64,000 nt of DNA, taken from assembly GCF_027923545.1 (NCBI RefSeq), contig NZ_BROH01000001.1, positions 248,001 to 312,000 of the forward strand, in the 5' to 3' direction. The notes under the pieces are model-generated. The model ran no database searches, was not told the DNA's origin, and saw nothing but the letters and a program-made list of their open reading frames with translations. How positions within the stretch are numbered: position 1 is the stretch's first letter; every line of letters starts with the position of its first letter. The position numbers were made by a program, and so were the translations under genes. This document shows, piece by piece, positions 50,919-60,605 of this stretch. The DNA is from Sinisalibacter aestuarii. GTDB taxonomy: Bacteria > Pseudomonadota > Alphaproteobacteria > Rhodobacterales > Rhodobacteraceae.

Positions 50919-51965
50919 ATGCGCGACACCACACATATGCCCGCCGATCACCCGGACGTGCCCGCCGACAAGGTGGGTGTGCTCATCGCCAATCTCGGAA
51001 CGCCGGACCATTACGATTACTGGTCGATGCGGCGCTATCTGAACGAATTCCTGTCCGATCCGCGGGTGATCGACCTGCCGCGGTGGAAGTGGCAGCCGAT
51101 CCTGCAGGGGATCGTCCTGTCGGTCCGGCCATCGCGGTCGGGGGCGAACTACAAGAAGATCTGGAACAACGAGTTGGGCGAGAGCCCGCTGATGACGGTC
51201 ACCCGGGCGCAGAGCGACAAGCTGCGCGCCGCGCTTGAGGCGCGCTTCGGTAACCGCGTGATGGTCGACTTCGCCATGCGCTACGGCAATCCGTCGACAA
51301 AATCGAAGGTCGAGGCGATGGTGAAGGCGGGATGTACCAAGATCCTCTTCTTCCCGCTCTACCCGCAATATTCCTCGACCACGACCGCGACGGCGAACGA
51401 TACGTTCTTCCGGGCGCTGAGAGGCGGCAAGTTCCAGCCCGCCAGCCGTACCGTGCCACCCTATTTCGACCGTGCGGATTACATCGAGGCGCTGGCCCGG
51501 TCGGTCGAGCGGGTTTACCCGACCGAAGCCGAGGCCCCCGATCTGCTGGTCTGCTCCTATCACGGGATGCCGCAACGCTATCTGACCGAGGGCGACCCCT
51601 ATCATTGCCAATGCCAGAAAACGACACGGCTCCTGCGCGAGCGGCTGGGCTGGGGCGAAGGCCGGGTGGTCAGCACCTTCCAGTCGGTATTCGGCAGGGA
51701 GGAATGGCTGAAGCCCTATACGGTCGACGAGGTTGCGCGTCTGGCGCGGGCGGGAACGAAGCGGATCGCGGTGATCGCGCCCGCCTTTTCCGCCGATAAT
51801 ATCGAGACGCTGGAAGAGATCGAGGAAGAGATCCGCGAGAGCTTTATCGAAGCGGGTGGCGAGAGCTTCACCTATCTGCCCTGCCTGAACGACGATCCGG
51901 CCCATATCGCGATGCTGGCCGCCGTGGCGCAAGACAATCTGAAAGGCTGGATCGAGGCGGAATAG
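50919..51965 (+). CDS. hemH: ferrochelatase
   Basis: This is a 348-aa enzyme inserting Fe(II) into protoporphyrin IX as the last step of haem synthesis. Motifs are VGVLIANLGTPDHYDYWSMR, LGESPLMTVTRAQS, FPLYPQYSSTTTA, the catalytic histidine in CSYHGMPQRYL, and FQSVFGREEWLKPYT. The start ATG 50919 has CCAGGA close upstream; frames extend to a TTG at 50865 that overlaps the previous stop. Cytoplasmic or membrane-peripheral. Haem supply serves DsrJ, DsrM and the respiratory chain. Confidence 0.95.
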   Translation: MRDTTHMPADHPDVPADKVGVLIANLGTPDHYDYWSMRRYLNEFLSDPRVIDLPRWKWQPILQGIVLSVRPSRSGANYKKIWNNELGESPLMTVTRAQSDKLRAALEARFGNRVMVDFAMRYGNPSTKSKVEAMVKAGCTKILFFPLYPQYSSTTTATANDTFFRALRGGKFQPASRTVPPYFDRADYIEALARSVERVYPTEAEAPDLLVCSYHGMPQRYLTEGDPYHCQCQKTTRLLRERLGWGEGRVVSTFQSVFGREEWLKPYTVDEVARLARAGTKRIAVIAPAFSADNIETLEEIEEEIRESFIEAGGESFTYLPCLNDDPAHIAMLAAVAQDNLKGWIEAE

Positions 51966-51973
51966 TCTCTTTT

Positions 51974-52891
51974 TCAGACCTCCCAGCCGTGGCTTCGGCA
52001 GGTCTCGACGATCTGGCTTTCGGCCATCTCCGTATCGGCCTTGATCGCGTTCAGCTGGATGAACCAGTAGAGATAGCGGGCATAAGCGGGGGTGATCTCT
52101 TCCGCCATGCGCCAGGCCTCATCCACCCCAAGCGCAGAGACGCGCGGCATCTGGTGGTGAAAATCGGTCTCGCCAAACAGCATCGCCGGCTTGCGGAAGA
52201 AGAAACCCGAGAGCGCGGCGGTGGAGTTTTGGGTCACCACCAGATCGCAGATCCGCAGCGCCTCTTCCATGCCGCCCTTCTGCAGCGTCACCCGCGGATC
52301 GTCTGCCGCGATCCGCTCCACCGCGGCGATTTCATCCGGCGCATGGCTCTCGCCGGGATGCAGCCCCAGCAGAATGCGGCGCCCGCCGGCCCGTGCCTGC
52401 ACCTCGCCGATCATCTCAACCGGACTCATCGACTGAAATGAACGGTGATCGAGCAGGCGCCCCTGCAGGGGCACATAGATCAAGCCGCTCCGCTCAGCGT
52501 TGAGCGGCTTCTTCCTGAACAGGAACCGGCGCCAGCGATTGAACCATTCCGTGGCGATATCAGTGTCTGTTTCATCCGGATTGAAGTGTTTTTGCGCTAC
52601 CCGAAACTCCCAGCGTTTCGCCGAGGCCTCGATCCGCCAGAACGGATAATAATAGGCCCGCCGCATCGACAGGGCGCGCGGGTGGAACGGATCCTTCATC
52701 AGAAACAGGCTGTAGCCCGGCCGCGCTTCCGACAGCAGCCGTTCGGCATCGGTGTCTTCAGTGAAGCTCACCTCGAAGCCCCGCGCCCCGAACGCCGCAC
52801 GCACCCGCTTCACAAAGCCAAACGATCCTTCGCGCGCCATCCGGAGCGAGACGGGATCGAGGTAGATGCGCAGGATACGGGGCTCGGGCAT
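51974..52891 (-). CDS. capsule/glycan-transferase-like hypothetical protein
   Basis: This is a 305-aa protein without a signal peptide. The C-terminal segment CDLVVTQNSTAALSGFFFRKPAMLFGETDFHH resembles the nucleotide-sugar-binding half of capsule polysaccharide transferases of the KpsC/KpsS sort and related GT-B proteins. The segment RILLGLHPGESHAPDEIAAVERIA fits the linker. The N-terminal half is unlike anything I can name. It is convergent with hemH and divergent from hslV, alone in its transcription unit. A glycan role is an inference. Confidence 0.6.
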   Translation of the reverse strand: MPEPRILRIYLDPVSLRMAREGSFGFVKRVRAAFGARGFEVSFTEDTDAERLLSEARPGYSLFLMKDPFHPRALSMRRAYYYPFWRIEASAKRWEFRVAQKHFNPDETDTDIATEWFNRWRRFLFRKKPLNAERSGLIYVPLQGRLLDHRSFQSMSPVEMIGEVQARAGGRRILLGLHPGESHAPDEIAAVERIAADDPRVTLQKGGMEEALRICDLVVTQNSTAALSGFFFRKPAMLFGETDFHHQMPRVSALGVDEAWRMAEEITPAYARYLYWFIQLNAIKADTEMAESQIVETCRSHGWEV

Positions 52892-52988
52892 GGCCGCACG
52901 CTAGCTTTGGCGCGAAAGCGCGGCAAGACCGGTGGTTGTCGTCTTGGGAGCGGAAGGCCATATAGCGGGGAACGGAAATGGAGGCGAC

Positions 52989-53546
52989 ATGGCTGAGAGC
53001 GAATTTCCCGGCTGGCACGGCACCACGATCATCGGCGTCAAGAAGGGCGGCAAGGTCGTCATTGCAGGCGACGGGCAGGTGAGCCTGGGGCAGACCGTCA
53101 TCAAGGGCACCGCCCGCAAGGTGCGGCGGCTCACTCCGGGCGGGCACGAGATCGTCGCCGGTTTCGCCGGCTCCACCGCCGATGCCTTCACCCTGCTCGA
53201 ACGGCTGGAAGCCAAGCTAGAGGTTACCCCCGGCCAGCTTGCCCGCGCCTGCGTCGAGCTGGCAAAGGACTGGCGCACCGATAAATATCTGCAAAAGCTC
53301 GAAGCGATGCTGATCGTCACCGATGGCGACGGGCTGTTCGTCGTCACCGGCGCGGGCGACGTGCTGGAACCGGAACATGACGTGACGGCCATCGGCTCCG
53401 GCGGCAACTACGCGCTCGCCGCCGCGCGGGCGATCATGGACAGCGACAAATCGGCGGAAGAGATCGCCCGCACCGCGATGGCCATCGCCGCCGATATCTG
53501 TGTGTACACCAACGGCAATTTGATCGTGGAGACGATCGAGAAATGA
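52989..53546 (+). CDS. hslV: HslV, ATP-dependent protease peptidase subunit
   Basis: This is a 185-aa proteasome-like peptidase. After removal of an 11-residue propeptide ([11 protein letters not shown]) the new N-terminal Thr12 is the nucleophile ([20 protein letters not shown]). [18 protein letters not shown] is another family mark. It forms a dodecamer capped by HslU hexamers. The start ATG 52989 has GGAGG upstream. Unlike the usual arrangement, hslU does not follow directly; a low-GC gene overlapping by 4 bases lies between them. Confidence 0.96.
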   Translation: MAESEFPGWHGTTIIGVKKGGKVVIAGDGQVSLGQTVIKGTARKVRRLTPGGHEIVAGFAGSTADAFTLLERLEAKLEVTPGQLARACVELAKDWRTDKYLQKLEAMLIVTDGDGLFVVTGAGDVLEPEHDVTAIGSGGNYALAAARAIMDSDKSAEEIARTAMAIAADICVYTNGNLIVETIEK

Positions 53547-53884
53547 GTTTCTACGAAATGATCGCCGCCGTATTTGGTGGTTCGTTGTTTGGATCATTTC
53601 TGGGCCCGTTACTGCTGGAAAATATACGTGAGAAAAGACACAGAAATCGTGTCGTCAAACCTGCCGAACGACTTCTTCTATCTGCTTTCGAGAGTACTGA
53701 TGCGCCGCTGCTTCGGCTCAAGGACCTTGCCGTCAGGATTGGTCGTAGTGAGCAAGAAACCCGCGAAATCCTTTTAGGTATCGGGGCGGCCGGCGCCATC
53801 ATGACCGATGGAAACGAGGGTTGGTATCTTCTCTCAAACCCAATTCCATATGTCACAAAGAATATCGACAGGAGCGACAAATGA
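53543..53884 (+). CDS. low-GC orphan inserted between hslV and hslU
   Basis: This is a 113-aa protein of unknown function. An N-terminal membrane helix ([20 protein letters not shown]) is followed by a basic stretch (REKRHRNRV) and a helical region with a winged-helix look ([20 protein letters not shown]). By eye the GC content is about 50% against about 64% for its neighbours, and it uses codons such as ATA, AGA and TTA that they avoid. Yet both ends are fused seamlessly by ATGA overlaps with hslV and hslU, so it is translated in the operon. A signal or substrate adaptor for HslUV, or a recently captured gene, are the options. Confidence 0.65.
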   Translation: MSFYEMIAAVFGGSLFGSFLGPLLLENIREKRHRNRVVKPAERLLLSAFESTDAPLLRLKDLAVRIGRSEQETREILLGIGAAGAIMTDGNEGWYLLSNPIPYVTKNIDRSDK

Positions 53885-55191
53885 CCGACCTGACCCCGCG
53901 CGAGATCGTCTCCGAACTCGACCGTTTCATCATCGGCCAGAAGGAGGCCAAGCGCGCCGTGGCGGTCGCGCTGCGCAACCGCTGGCGGCGCAAGCAGCTC
54001 AGCCCCGAGCTGCGCGAAGAGGTCTATCCGAAGAACATCCTGATGATCGGGCCGACCGGTGTGGGCAAGACCGAGATTTCCCGCCGCCTCGCCCGGCTGG
54101 CGAAGGCGCCTTTCATCAAGGTCGAGGCGACCAAGTTTACCGAAGTGGGCTATGTGGGCCGCGACGTGGAGCAGATCGTGCGCGATCTGGTGGATGCCGC
54201 GATCATCCAGACCCGTGCGCAGATGCGCGAAGACGTGAAGGCCGCCGCCGAAGCCCATGCCGAAGATCGTGTGATCGAGGCCATCGCCGGCAAGGATGCC
54301 CGCGAGCAGACCCGCGAGATGTTTCGCAAGAAGCTGCGGGCGGGCGAGCTGGACGACCGCGAAATCGAGCTCGATCTGCAAGACAATTCCGGCGGCGGGA
54401 TGCCGATGTTCGATATCCCCGGCCAGCCCGGCATGGGTATGGGCGTGGCCTCGCTGGGCGACATTTTCGGCAAGGCGTTTGGCGGGCGCACCGTGCGGCG
54501 CAAGCTCATGGTGGCCGACAGCTATGACGTGCTGGTCGCCGAGGAAGCCGACAAGCTGCTCGACGATGAAGCCGTCAACAAGGCCGCGCTGGAAGCGGTG
54601 GAGCAGAACGGCATCGTCTTTCTCGACGAGATCGACAAGGTGGCGGCACGCTCCGATGTGCGCGGCGGTGACGTAAGCCGCGAAGGCGTGCAGCGCGACC
54701 TCCTGCCGCTGATCGAGGGCACGACGGTAAGCACCAAGCATGGGCCGGTGAAGACCGATCATATCCTGTTCATCGCCTCCGGCGCCTTCCACATCGCCAA
54801 ACCGTCCGACCTGTTGCCGGAGCTTCAGGGCCGGTTGCCGATCCGGGTCGAACTCGATGCACTGACCGAACAGGATTTCGTGCGCATCCTCACCGAGACC
54901 GACAATGCGCTCACCCTGCAATACACCGCGCTGATGGGCACCGAAGAGGTGCATGTGAGCTTCACCGAAGACGGCATCGCCGCCATCGCGCGGATTGCCG
55001 CCGAGGTGAACCGCAGCGTCGAGAATATCGGCGCGCGGCGGCTCTACACGGTGATGGAACGGGTATTCGAAGAGCTGAGCTTCGTCGCGCCCGACAAGTC
55101 CGGCGATGCGATCACGGTCGACAAGGGCTATGTCGAGGCGAACCTTGGCGCACTGATGAAATCCTCCGATATCAGCCGCTACATGCTCTGA
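53881..55191 (+). CDS. hslU: HslU, AAA+ unfoldase of the HslUV protease
   Basis: This is a 436-aa Clp/Hsp100-type ATPase that recognises and unfolds substrates for HslV. The Walker A motif is [17 protein letters not shown] near residue 60; [19 protein letters not shown] carries the GYVG pore loop, and [12 protein letters not shown] is Walker B. The intermediate I-domain lies at about 110-230. The C-terminus ends ISRYML, which docks into HslV. ATG 53881 has AGGAG upstream and overlaps the inserted gene by 4 nt. Confidence 0.97.
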   Translation: MTDLTPREIVSELDRFIIGQKEAKRAVAVALRNRWRRKQLSPELREEVYPKNILMIGPTGVGKTEISRRLARLAKAPFIKVEATKFTEVGYVGRDVEQIVRDLVDAAIIQTRAQMREDVKAAAEAHAEDRVIEAIAGKDAREQTREMFRKKLRAGELDDREIELDLQDNSGGGMPMFDIPGQPGMGMGVASLGDIFGKAFGGRTVRRKLMVADSYDVLVAEEADKLLDDEAVNKAALEAVEQNGIVFLDEIDKVAARSDVRGGDVSREGVQRDLLPLIEGTTVSTKHGPVKTDHILFIASGAFHIAKPSDLLPELQGRLPIRVELDALTEQDFVRILTETDNALTLQYTALMGTEEVHVSFTEDGIAAIARIAAEVNRSVENIGARRLYTVMERVFEELSFVAPDKSGDAITVDKGYVEANLGALMKSSDISRYML

Positions 55192-55231
55192 ATCCGCTTT
55201 CCTTTTTCCGCCAAAGGCGCGAAGGGGGGCT

Positions 55232-56440
55232 ATGAGTTTCGTCGCCTTCCTTCGTGTCAACGCGGCCTGGCTGACCGCCGGGTTCCTGCTCACCTTCACG
55301 TCAAGCTTCGGGCAGACCTTTTTCATCTCGATCTTCGCCGGCGAGATCCGCGAAACATTTGGGCTGAGCCACGGCCAATGGGGCGGGCTTTATACGATCG
55401 CCACAACAGGCTCCGCCGTGCTGATGGTCTGGTCCGGTGTGCTGACCGACCGCTACCGCGTGCGCAGTCTTGGTGCCGTGGTGCTGAGCGGGCTGGCGCT
55501 TGCGGCCCTGGCCATGGCGCTGGTGCCGAATGCCTGGCTGCTCGTTGTCGTGATCTTCGCGCTCAGATTCACCGGGCAGGGGATGACGAACCATCTGGCC
55601 GTGGTCGCCATGGCACGCTGGTTTACCGCCACGCGCGGCAAGGCCCTCGCCATCGCCCGGCTTGGCTTCACGCTTGGCGAGGCCCTGCTGCCGATGGCTT
55701 TCGTCGCCCTTCTGGCATTGTATGACTGGCGCTGGCTCTGGGTCATTGCCGCAGGGGCGGCCGTGCTGGCGATTCCGCTTCTGTCGTTGCTCCTGCAACG
55801 CGAGCGTATCCCCAGCGAAATGAGCGCCTCGTCGGACGCGACCGGAATGCAGGGGCGGCACTGGACGCGCGGCGAGGTGCTGCGTCATCCGCTGTTCTGG
55901 TTCGTCGTGCCGCTTCTGATCGGGCCGCCCGCCTTCGGCACGGCGCTGTTTTTCCACCAGGTCCATCTGGCCGAGGTGAAGGGCTGGCCACTGCTGCAAT
56001 ATGTGGCGCTCTTCCCGGTCTATTCGGGCGTCAGCCTGGTCTTCATGCTGATCAGCGGCTGGGCGGTGGACCGGTTCGGAACCGCGCGGCTGATGCCGTG
56101 GATTTTGCTGCCGATGGCCATCGGGTTCTTCCTGATGGGCCGCGCCGATACGCTGGCCGCCGCCGCCCTGGCTTTTGCCCTGCTCGGCATAACCTCCGGC
56201 TCGACGGGCACCGTTCCCTCGGCGTTCTGGGCCGAATTCTACGGCACCCGCCATATCGGCTCGATCAAGGCGCTTGCCTCGGCGCTCATGGTGTTCGGCT
56301 CTGCCATCGGCCCGGGCCTTACCGGGTTGCTGATCGACCTCGGCTTTCCCTTTCCCGCGCAGATGATGGCAATCTCGGTCTACTTCATCGCGGCCGCCGG
56401 GCTGATTGCCTTCGGGGTGCGCTCGATCTCGGCAAATTGA
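55232..56440 (+). CDS. major facilitator superfamily transporter
   Basis: This is a 402-aa inner-membrane carrier with about twelve hydrophobic helices and the loop motif GVLTDRYRVRSLG between helices 2 and 3. A long central cytoplasmic loop (residues 188-210) contains a Met/Ser-rich stretch. It resembles the MFS groups exporting or importing small organic acids; the substrate is not predictable. It follows hslU by 40 nt without an evident terminator. No partner genes hint at the substrate. Confidence 0.85.
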   Translation: MSFVAFLRVNAAWLTAGFLLTFTSSFGQTFFISIFAGEIRETFGLSHGQWGGLYTIATTGSAVLMVWSGVLTDRYRVRSLGAVVLSGLALAALAMALVPNAWLLVVVIFALRFTGQGMTNHLAVVAMARWFTATRGKALAIARLGFTLGEALLPMAFVALLALYDWRWLWVIAAGAAVLAIPLLSLLLQRERIPSEMSASSDATGMQGRHWTRGEVLRHPLFWFVVPLLIGPPAFGTALFFHQVHLAEVKGWPLLQYVALFPVYSGVSLVFMLISGWAVDRFGTARLMPWILLPMAIGFFLMGRADTLAAAALAFALLGITSGSTGTVPSAFWAEFYGTRHIGSIKALASALMVFGSAIGPGLTGLLIDLGFPFPAQMMAISVYFIAAAGLIAFGVRSISAN

Positions 56441-56529
56441 TGCGCAGCGAGGGCCTTTGCCCATGAATCCTCTGGCGCGAGGGCGGATTCAGGCGTAGCG
56501 CTGCGAAAAAACATCGGGCAGTGACTCAC

Positions 56530-57630
56530 ATGGATCGTCGCGTATTTCTCACCCTCACCTCCACGCTTGCCCTCTCGGCCTGCGCCGGGCGCGCGCGCAT
56601 GGTGTCTATCGACGAGGTCAACCGCGCGGGCAGCACCGTGGTGCCGATCCTCGTGGTCTCAAGCCGCAACGTGAAGGAGGATGGTTCGCTCGGCTCCGCC
56701 CGGGGCGAGGGGCTGGCCTTTGGCCGCTACGATGTGAGCGTGCCGCCGAACCGCAAGGCGGGCACGGTTAACCTGCCACGCCTCGGCGCCAATCCGCGCA
56801 AGCATTTCGCCACGATCAACAACGAGATTTTCCCCTCGGAATCCACCTTCCGCAGCCAGCTCAAGGCCCAGCTCCTCAGCCGCCCGGCAGGCCGGCGCAA
56901 CGCGGTGGTCTTCGTTCATGGCTACAATACCGGCTATGAAGACGGGCTGTTCCGCTTCGCACAATTCTACACCGATGTCGGCCTCGACGATGTGCCGGTG
57001 CATTATTCCTGGCCCAGCGCCGAGAAGCTTCTGCGCTACGGCTATGACCGCGATTCGATGCTCTATGCCCGCGACGGGTTCGAGGCGATGTTGCGCAGCG
57101 TGATCGCGGCGGGGGCCGAGCGCGTGCTGATCGTCGGCCATTCGATGGGCTCTATGCTGATCATGGAATCGCTGCGCGAGATCGCGATTGGCGGCAATGC
57201 CGGGCTTCGGTCGCGGATCGGCGGGGTGATCCTCGTCTCGCCCGATATCGACATCGACGTGTTCCGTTCGCAGGTGCGCCGGATCGGAGCGCTGCCGAAA
57301 CCCTTCGTGATCTTCTCGTCGAAGCGCGACCGGGTGCTGGAATTCGCGGCCAACGAAATCTACGGCAACGACCGCGTTGGCGCCCTGCAGCTCGATGGCG
57401 AGTTGTCGGACCTCGACGTGAATGTGATCGACGTGACCGAGTATTCAAAAGGCGTGCTCAACCACTCGACGGCGATCACCTCACCCGCCTTCCTCAAGAT
57501 CATCGGCAATATGCAAACCTTCACCGGCAGCTTTGACAGCGGCATCCGCGCCGTGCGCGACGAGTTTCCCGATGCGATCATCGCGGTGGACGATGCCGAC
57601 CACATGCAGGTGGGCGCCGTTCCGTTCTAA
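56530..57630 (+). CDS. DUF900-type alpha/beta hydrolase lipoprotein
   Basis: This is a 366-aa exported lipoprotein. The leader MDRRVFLTLTSTLALSACAG has a clean lipobox (LSAC). The hydrolase domain has the oxyanion region VVFVHGYNTGYEDG, the nucleophile elbow IVGHSMGSMLIME and an acidic residue in LVSPDIDIDV; the histidine is likely in GVLNHSTAI. The start is ATG 56530; a GTG at 56521 is in frame. Substrates of this family are unknown. The stop overlaps the convergent Smr gene by 4 nt. Confidence 0.87.
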   Translation: MDRRVFLTLTSTLALSACAGRARMVSIDEVNRAGSTVVPILVVSSRNVKEDGSLGSARGEGLAFGRYDVSVPPNRKAGTVNLPRLGANPRKHFATINNEIFPSESTFRSQLKAQLLSRPAGRRNAVVFVHGYNTGYEDGLFRFAQFYTDVGLDDVPVHYSWPSAEKLLRYGYDRDSMLYARDGFEAMLRSVIAAGAERVLIVGHSMGSMLIMESLREIAIGGNAGLRSRIGGVILVSPDIDIDVFRSQVRRIGALPKPFVIFSSKRDRVLEFAANEIYGNDRVGALQLDGELSDLDVNVIDVTEYSKGVLNHSTAITSPAFLKIIGNMQTFTGSFDSGIRAVRDEFPDAIIAVDDADHMQVGAVPF

Positions 57631-58214
57631 CGCGCGCGGCGCAGGTAGACGTAGTAGGCGCCCTGACCGCCATGGCGGATATGCGCCTCGGCGACTTGCA
57701 GGATATGCGGCTTCAGCGGCGGCGTGTGCAGCCAATGCGGCACCTGGTGGCGCAACACGCCGTGGCGCTCCGGTATCGGTCCGTGGTCGGGCTTCGATTT
57801 TCCCTTGCCGGTGATCACCAGAACCAGCCGGTGCCCCTGCGCCACCGCATCGAGAATGAAGCCGGTCAGCGCCGGATGGGCCTGGGCGATGGTCAGCCCG
57901 TGCAGGTCGATCCGCGCATCGGGCGTAATCCGCCCCTTTTTCAGCTTGGTGAACCGCTTTCGGTCCATCGAGAGCGGCTGGTTCGCCAGGTGATCGGAGA
58001 TGCCCGGCGCCAGATCATGCAACGGCGGGGCCGGTTTGGCGGTTTCTCCAAGCCGAAACCGCGGCACCGGAACCTTTGGCGATTTCGGCTGCGCAAGCAC
58101 CGATGTTTCCACGCCCGGCAGGCGCTTCGGATGCAGCGGGTCCGCCTTTTCAATCACCTTCTTCCACAGCTCCGCCTCCTCCGGGCGAAGGTTGCGTGGT
58201 TTGCGGCGGGGCAT
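57627..58214 (-). CDS. Smr-domain protein
   Basis: This is a 195-aa protein with a C-terminal Smr (MutS2-related) domain: DARIDLHGLTIAQAHPAL (the conserved DLHG), LVLVITGKGKS (TGKG), and the end GGQGAYYVYLRRAR. Such domains are often nucleases acting on DNA junctions or RNA. The N-terminal 95 residues are basic and Pro-rich, likely disordered. It starts 3 nt after the MltA gene stop. It matches the Rhodobacterales order Smr-MltA-Tim44-FxsA-SecB. Confidence 0.92.
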   Translation of the reverse strand: MPRRKPRNLRPEEAELWKKVIEKADPLHPKRLPGVETSVLAQPKSPKVPVPRFRLGETAKPAPPLHDLAPGISDHLANQPLSMDRKRFTKLKKGRITPDARIDLHGLTIAQAHPALTGFILDAVAQGHRLVLVITGKGKSKPDHGPIPERHGVLRHQVPHWLHTPPLKPHILQVAEAHIRHGGQGAYYVYLRRAR

Positions 58215-58217
58215 GGC

Positions 58218-59258
58218 TCAACCCTCCGGCTTCAGCGCATAGGCCTGCTGGATCGGCAGCAGGGTAACCATGCGGCCCGGATCGCGGATCTGCCCCGCCA
58301 GCCGCCCGGCCTCGTCGCCGGTGCCGAAAAAGATATCGGCCCGCTGCGCCCCCTTGATCCGCGAGCCGGTATCCTGTGCGATCATCAGCCGGTTGAACGG
58401 TTCCGCACCGTCTTTCTCCAGCCAGACCGGCGCGCCGAGGGGGGTATATTCGGGATCGACCGCCAGCGTGCGATGCGCGGTGATCGAGCGGTTCATCGCG
58501 CCGAGCGGCCCGCGATCCGCCGGCACATGCCCGACTTCGCGAAAGAACACGTATGACGGGTTGTGCAGCAACAGATCGGCGCCTTCCTGCGGATTGCGCC
58601 GCACCCAGGCACGGATCACCGGCGCCGAAACCTGGTGCGGCGAGTAGATGCCCCGCCGCACAAGCTCGTCGCCAAGCGAGCGGTAGCGATGACCATTCGA
58701 TCCCGCATAGCCCAGCCGGATCGCCGACCCGTCGCGCAGCCGGATACGGCCCGAACCCTGGATCTGCAAAAACTGCAATTCCACGGGGTCTTCCACCCAG
58801 GCGATTTCCAGTCCGCGCCCGTTGAGGATGCCGCCCGTTTCGATCTCTTCCCGTGTGAACCAGAGCGCGCCCGAAGACAGTTCCGGCGGCTTGCGGTAGA
58901 CGGGGATATTGAACCGCGCCGTCGGGCGGCGCGCGCCAAGGATTTCGGGCTCGTAATAGGCGGTGAACAGCGGCACTGCGCTGTCTTCGATCAGGACCGG
59001 GCGGAAGAAAAGCTCAAAGAACTGTTTCGCCGGGCCGCTATGGGCCTGGGCGAGATTGCAGATCGGGCGCCACTGGGCATCGTCGAGGATCCGGCAGGTT
59101 TCCAGAAACACCTCAAGCGCGGCGGCATGATCGTCCTCTTCCCAGCCATCAAGCTCATCGAAGGCAAGGATCGTGACATCGGCTTCGTCAAGCCCGGCTG
59201 CGGCGGGGCTGGCCGCAGCCAGCAGCCCCGCGAGCACCAAAGCCACGAGGCCGCGCAT
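58218..59258 (-). CDS. mltA: MltA-type lytic transglycosylase
   Basis: This is a 346-aa exported murein hydrolase. A Sec signal peptide (MRGLVALVLAGLLAAASPAAA) replaces the lipoprotein leader of E. coli MltA, so it may be soluble. The MltA barrel has LFTAYYEPEILGARR and LQIQGSGRIRL, and the 3D domain carries MIAQDTGSRIKGAQRADIFFG with the catalytic aspartate. It cleaves glycan strands to anhydro-muropeptides. ATG 59258 is 1 nt after the Tim44-like gene stop. Confidence 0.94.
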   Translation of the reverse strand: MRGLVALVLAGLLAAASPAAAGLDEADVTILAFDELDGWEEDDHAAALEVFLETCRILDDAQWRPICNLAQAHSGPAKQFFELFFRPVLIEDSAVPLFTAYYEPEILGARRPTARFNIPVYRKPPELSSGALWFTREEIETGGILNGRGLEIAWVEDPVELQFLQIQGSGRIRLRDGSAIRLGYAGSNGHRYRSLGDELVRRGIYSPHQVSAPVIRAWVRRNPQEGADLLLHNPSYVFFREVGHVPADRGPLGAMNRSITAHRTLAVDPEYTPLGAPVWLEKDGAEPFNRLMIAQDTGSRIKGAQRADIFFGTGDEAGRLAGQIRDPGRMVTLLPIQQAYALKPEG

Positions 59259-59259
59259 G

Positions 59260-59922
59260 TCACTCGCCCGTGGCGACGAGCTGCCAGTTCGGGTTGTCCG
59301 ACCCCATGATGCGGGCAAACGTCCAGCTGTCTTTCTGGCGCTTCACTTCCTTGGGATTGCCCTCGACGATCTCACCCGATTTGTCGCGCACCACCGAGGT
59401 CAACTCGCCGATGAAGCGTACCGTGATTTCGCCTTCGCGGGTGGTCGTGTCAAACTCGGCATCCACAAGCTTCAGCTCGCGCATGCCGACGAATTCGGCG
59501 TCGATGGTCAGGCCCTGCGCATTGCGCGCTTCGACCACGGAGGCAAAGCTCTCGTAAACGTCATCCGACAGGAACGGCCGGATCTTCGCCATGTCGCCCG
59601 CCTCGAAGGCCATAAGGATCATCTCGTAGGCACCGCGCGCGCCGCCGAGGAATTCGCCCACGTTGAACGAAGGCTCAGCCGCCTTCATCGCGGCAAGGGC
59701 GGCGGCGGCGGAACTGCCTTCGTCGACGTGATCGGTAATATCGGCATCCGGGCCGCCTTCGATTACTTCGAACCTGTTGCGGCGCGCATCCCGTTCGCCG
59801 GCCTGGCGGGTCACCACCGGTTTTTCAAACCCCTCCCGCGTGCCCAGCACGTCGCGCAGGCGCAGGATGAGGAAAATCGCGATGGCGGCGAGCACCAGCA
59901 GCTGAATGATCGGGGATGACAT
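59260..59922 (-). CDS. Tim44/TimA-family membrane protein
   Basis: This is a 220-aa protein with an N-terminal membrane helix (SSPIIQLLVLAAIAIFLILR), a charged linker and a C-terminal Tim44-like domain (residues 95-215, FLGGARGAYEMILMAFEAGD and PFLSDDVYESF). It is the alphaproteobacterial relative of mitochondrial Tim44, thought to act at the inner membrane. The start ATG 59922 has AGGT upstream. It is divergent from fxsA across a 106-nt gap holding a CCGTTT-GA-AAACGG dyad at 59943-59956. Confidence 0.9.
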   Translation of the reverse strand: MSSPIIQLLVLAAIAIFLILRLRDVLGTREGFEKPVVTRQAGERDARRNRFEVIEGGPDADITDHVDEGSSAAAALAAMKAAEPSFNVGEFLGGARGAYEMILMAFEAGDMAKIRPFLSDDVYESFASVVEARNAQGLTIDAEFVGMRELKLVDAEFDTTTREGEITVRFIGELTSVVRDKSGEIVEGNPKEVKRQKDSWTFARIMGSDNPNWQLVATGE

Positions 59923-60028
59923 ATATACCTCTTTCGCGGGCGCCGTTTGAAAACGGGCGTGGACGGCACATATGTAGGCAAGCGGTGGGGTCAAGTCTAC
60001 CTCGCCGGACCCGTCTCAAGAGGTTGTC

Positions 60029-60535
60029 ATGCCGCTTCTTTTGCTCTTCATCGCGATTCCGCTGATCGAAATCGCTCTTTTCATCCAGGTCGGCGGTGCG
60101 ATCGGGCTTGGCTGGACGCTGGCAATCGTGCTCGGCACAGCCGTGCTCGGCTCCTGGATGGTGCGTCGGCAGGGCGCCATGGCGCTTGACAGTCTCCGGC
60201 GCTCCTTCAGCGCCCTGAACGATCCGACCGAGCCGCTGGCCCATGGTGCGATGATCCTCTTTTCCGGCGCCCTTCTGCTTACGCCGGGGTTTTTCACCGA
60301 TGCGCTGGGCTTTGCCCTGCTGCTTCCGCCAGTGCGCGCCTGGGTGTTTCGCAAGCTGAGCCAGCGGGTGAAAGTTCAGAGTTTCACGATGGGGCAGCAG
60401 ACCGATACCCGCTATGCCGATCCGTTCCGCGAAGAGCGCGGCGACGTGATCGACGGCGAGTTCGAAGAAGTCACGCCCGACAAACGCCCGACGCACCAGC
60501 CGCCGCGCGGCCCTTCCGGCTGGACAAAACACTGA
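60029..60535 (+). CDS. fxsA: FxsA-family membrane protein
   Basis: This is a 168-aa inner-membrane protein with three hydrophobic segments beginning MPLLLLFIAIPLIEIALFIQ, then LGWTLAIVLGTAVLGSWMV and ILFSGALLLTPGFFTDALGF, the FxsA signature. The C-terminal third is hydrophilic and acidic. E. coli FxsA lessens phage T7 exclusion by the F plasmid; the general role is unknown. An AGAGG ribosome site precedes ATG 60029. It is upstream of secB by 70 nt. Confidence 0.9.
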   Translation: MPLLLLFIAIPLIEIALFIQVGGAIGLGWTLAIVLGTAVLGSWMVRRQGAMALDSLRRSFSALNDPTEPLAHGAMILFSGALLLTPGFFTDALGFALLLPPVRAWVFRKLSQRVKVQSFTMGQQTDTRYADPFREERGDVIDGEFEEVTPDKRPTHQPPRGPSGWTKH

Positions 60536-60605
60536 CGACCACGGCGTTGAGGCGGGCAGCCTGACCTGTTAAGGACGATGCGAGTCCGTGAACCAGGAGA
60601 CAAAC

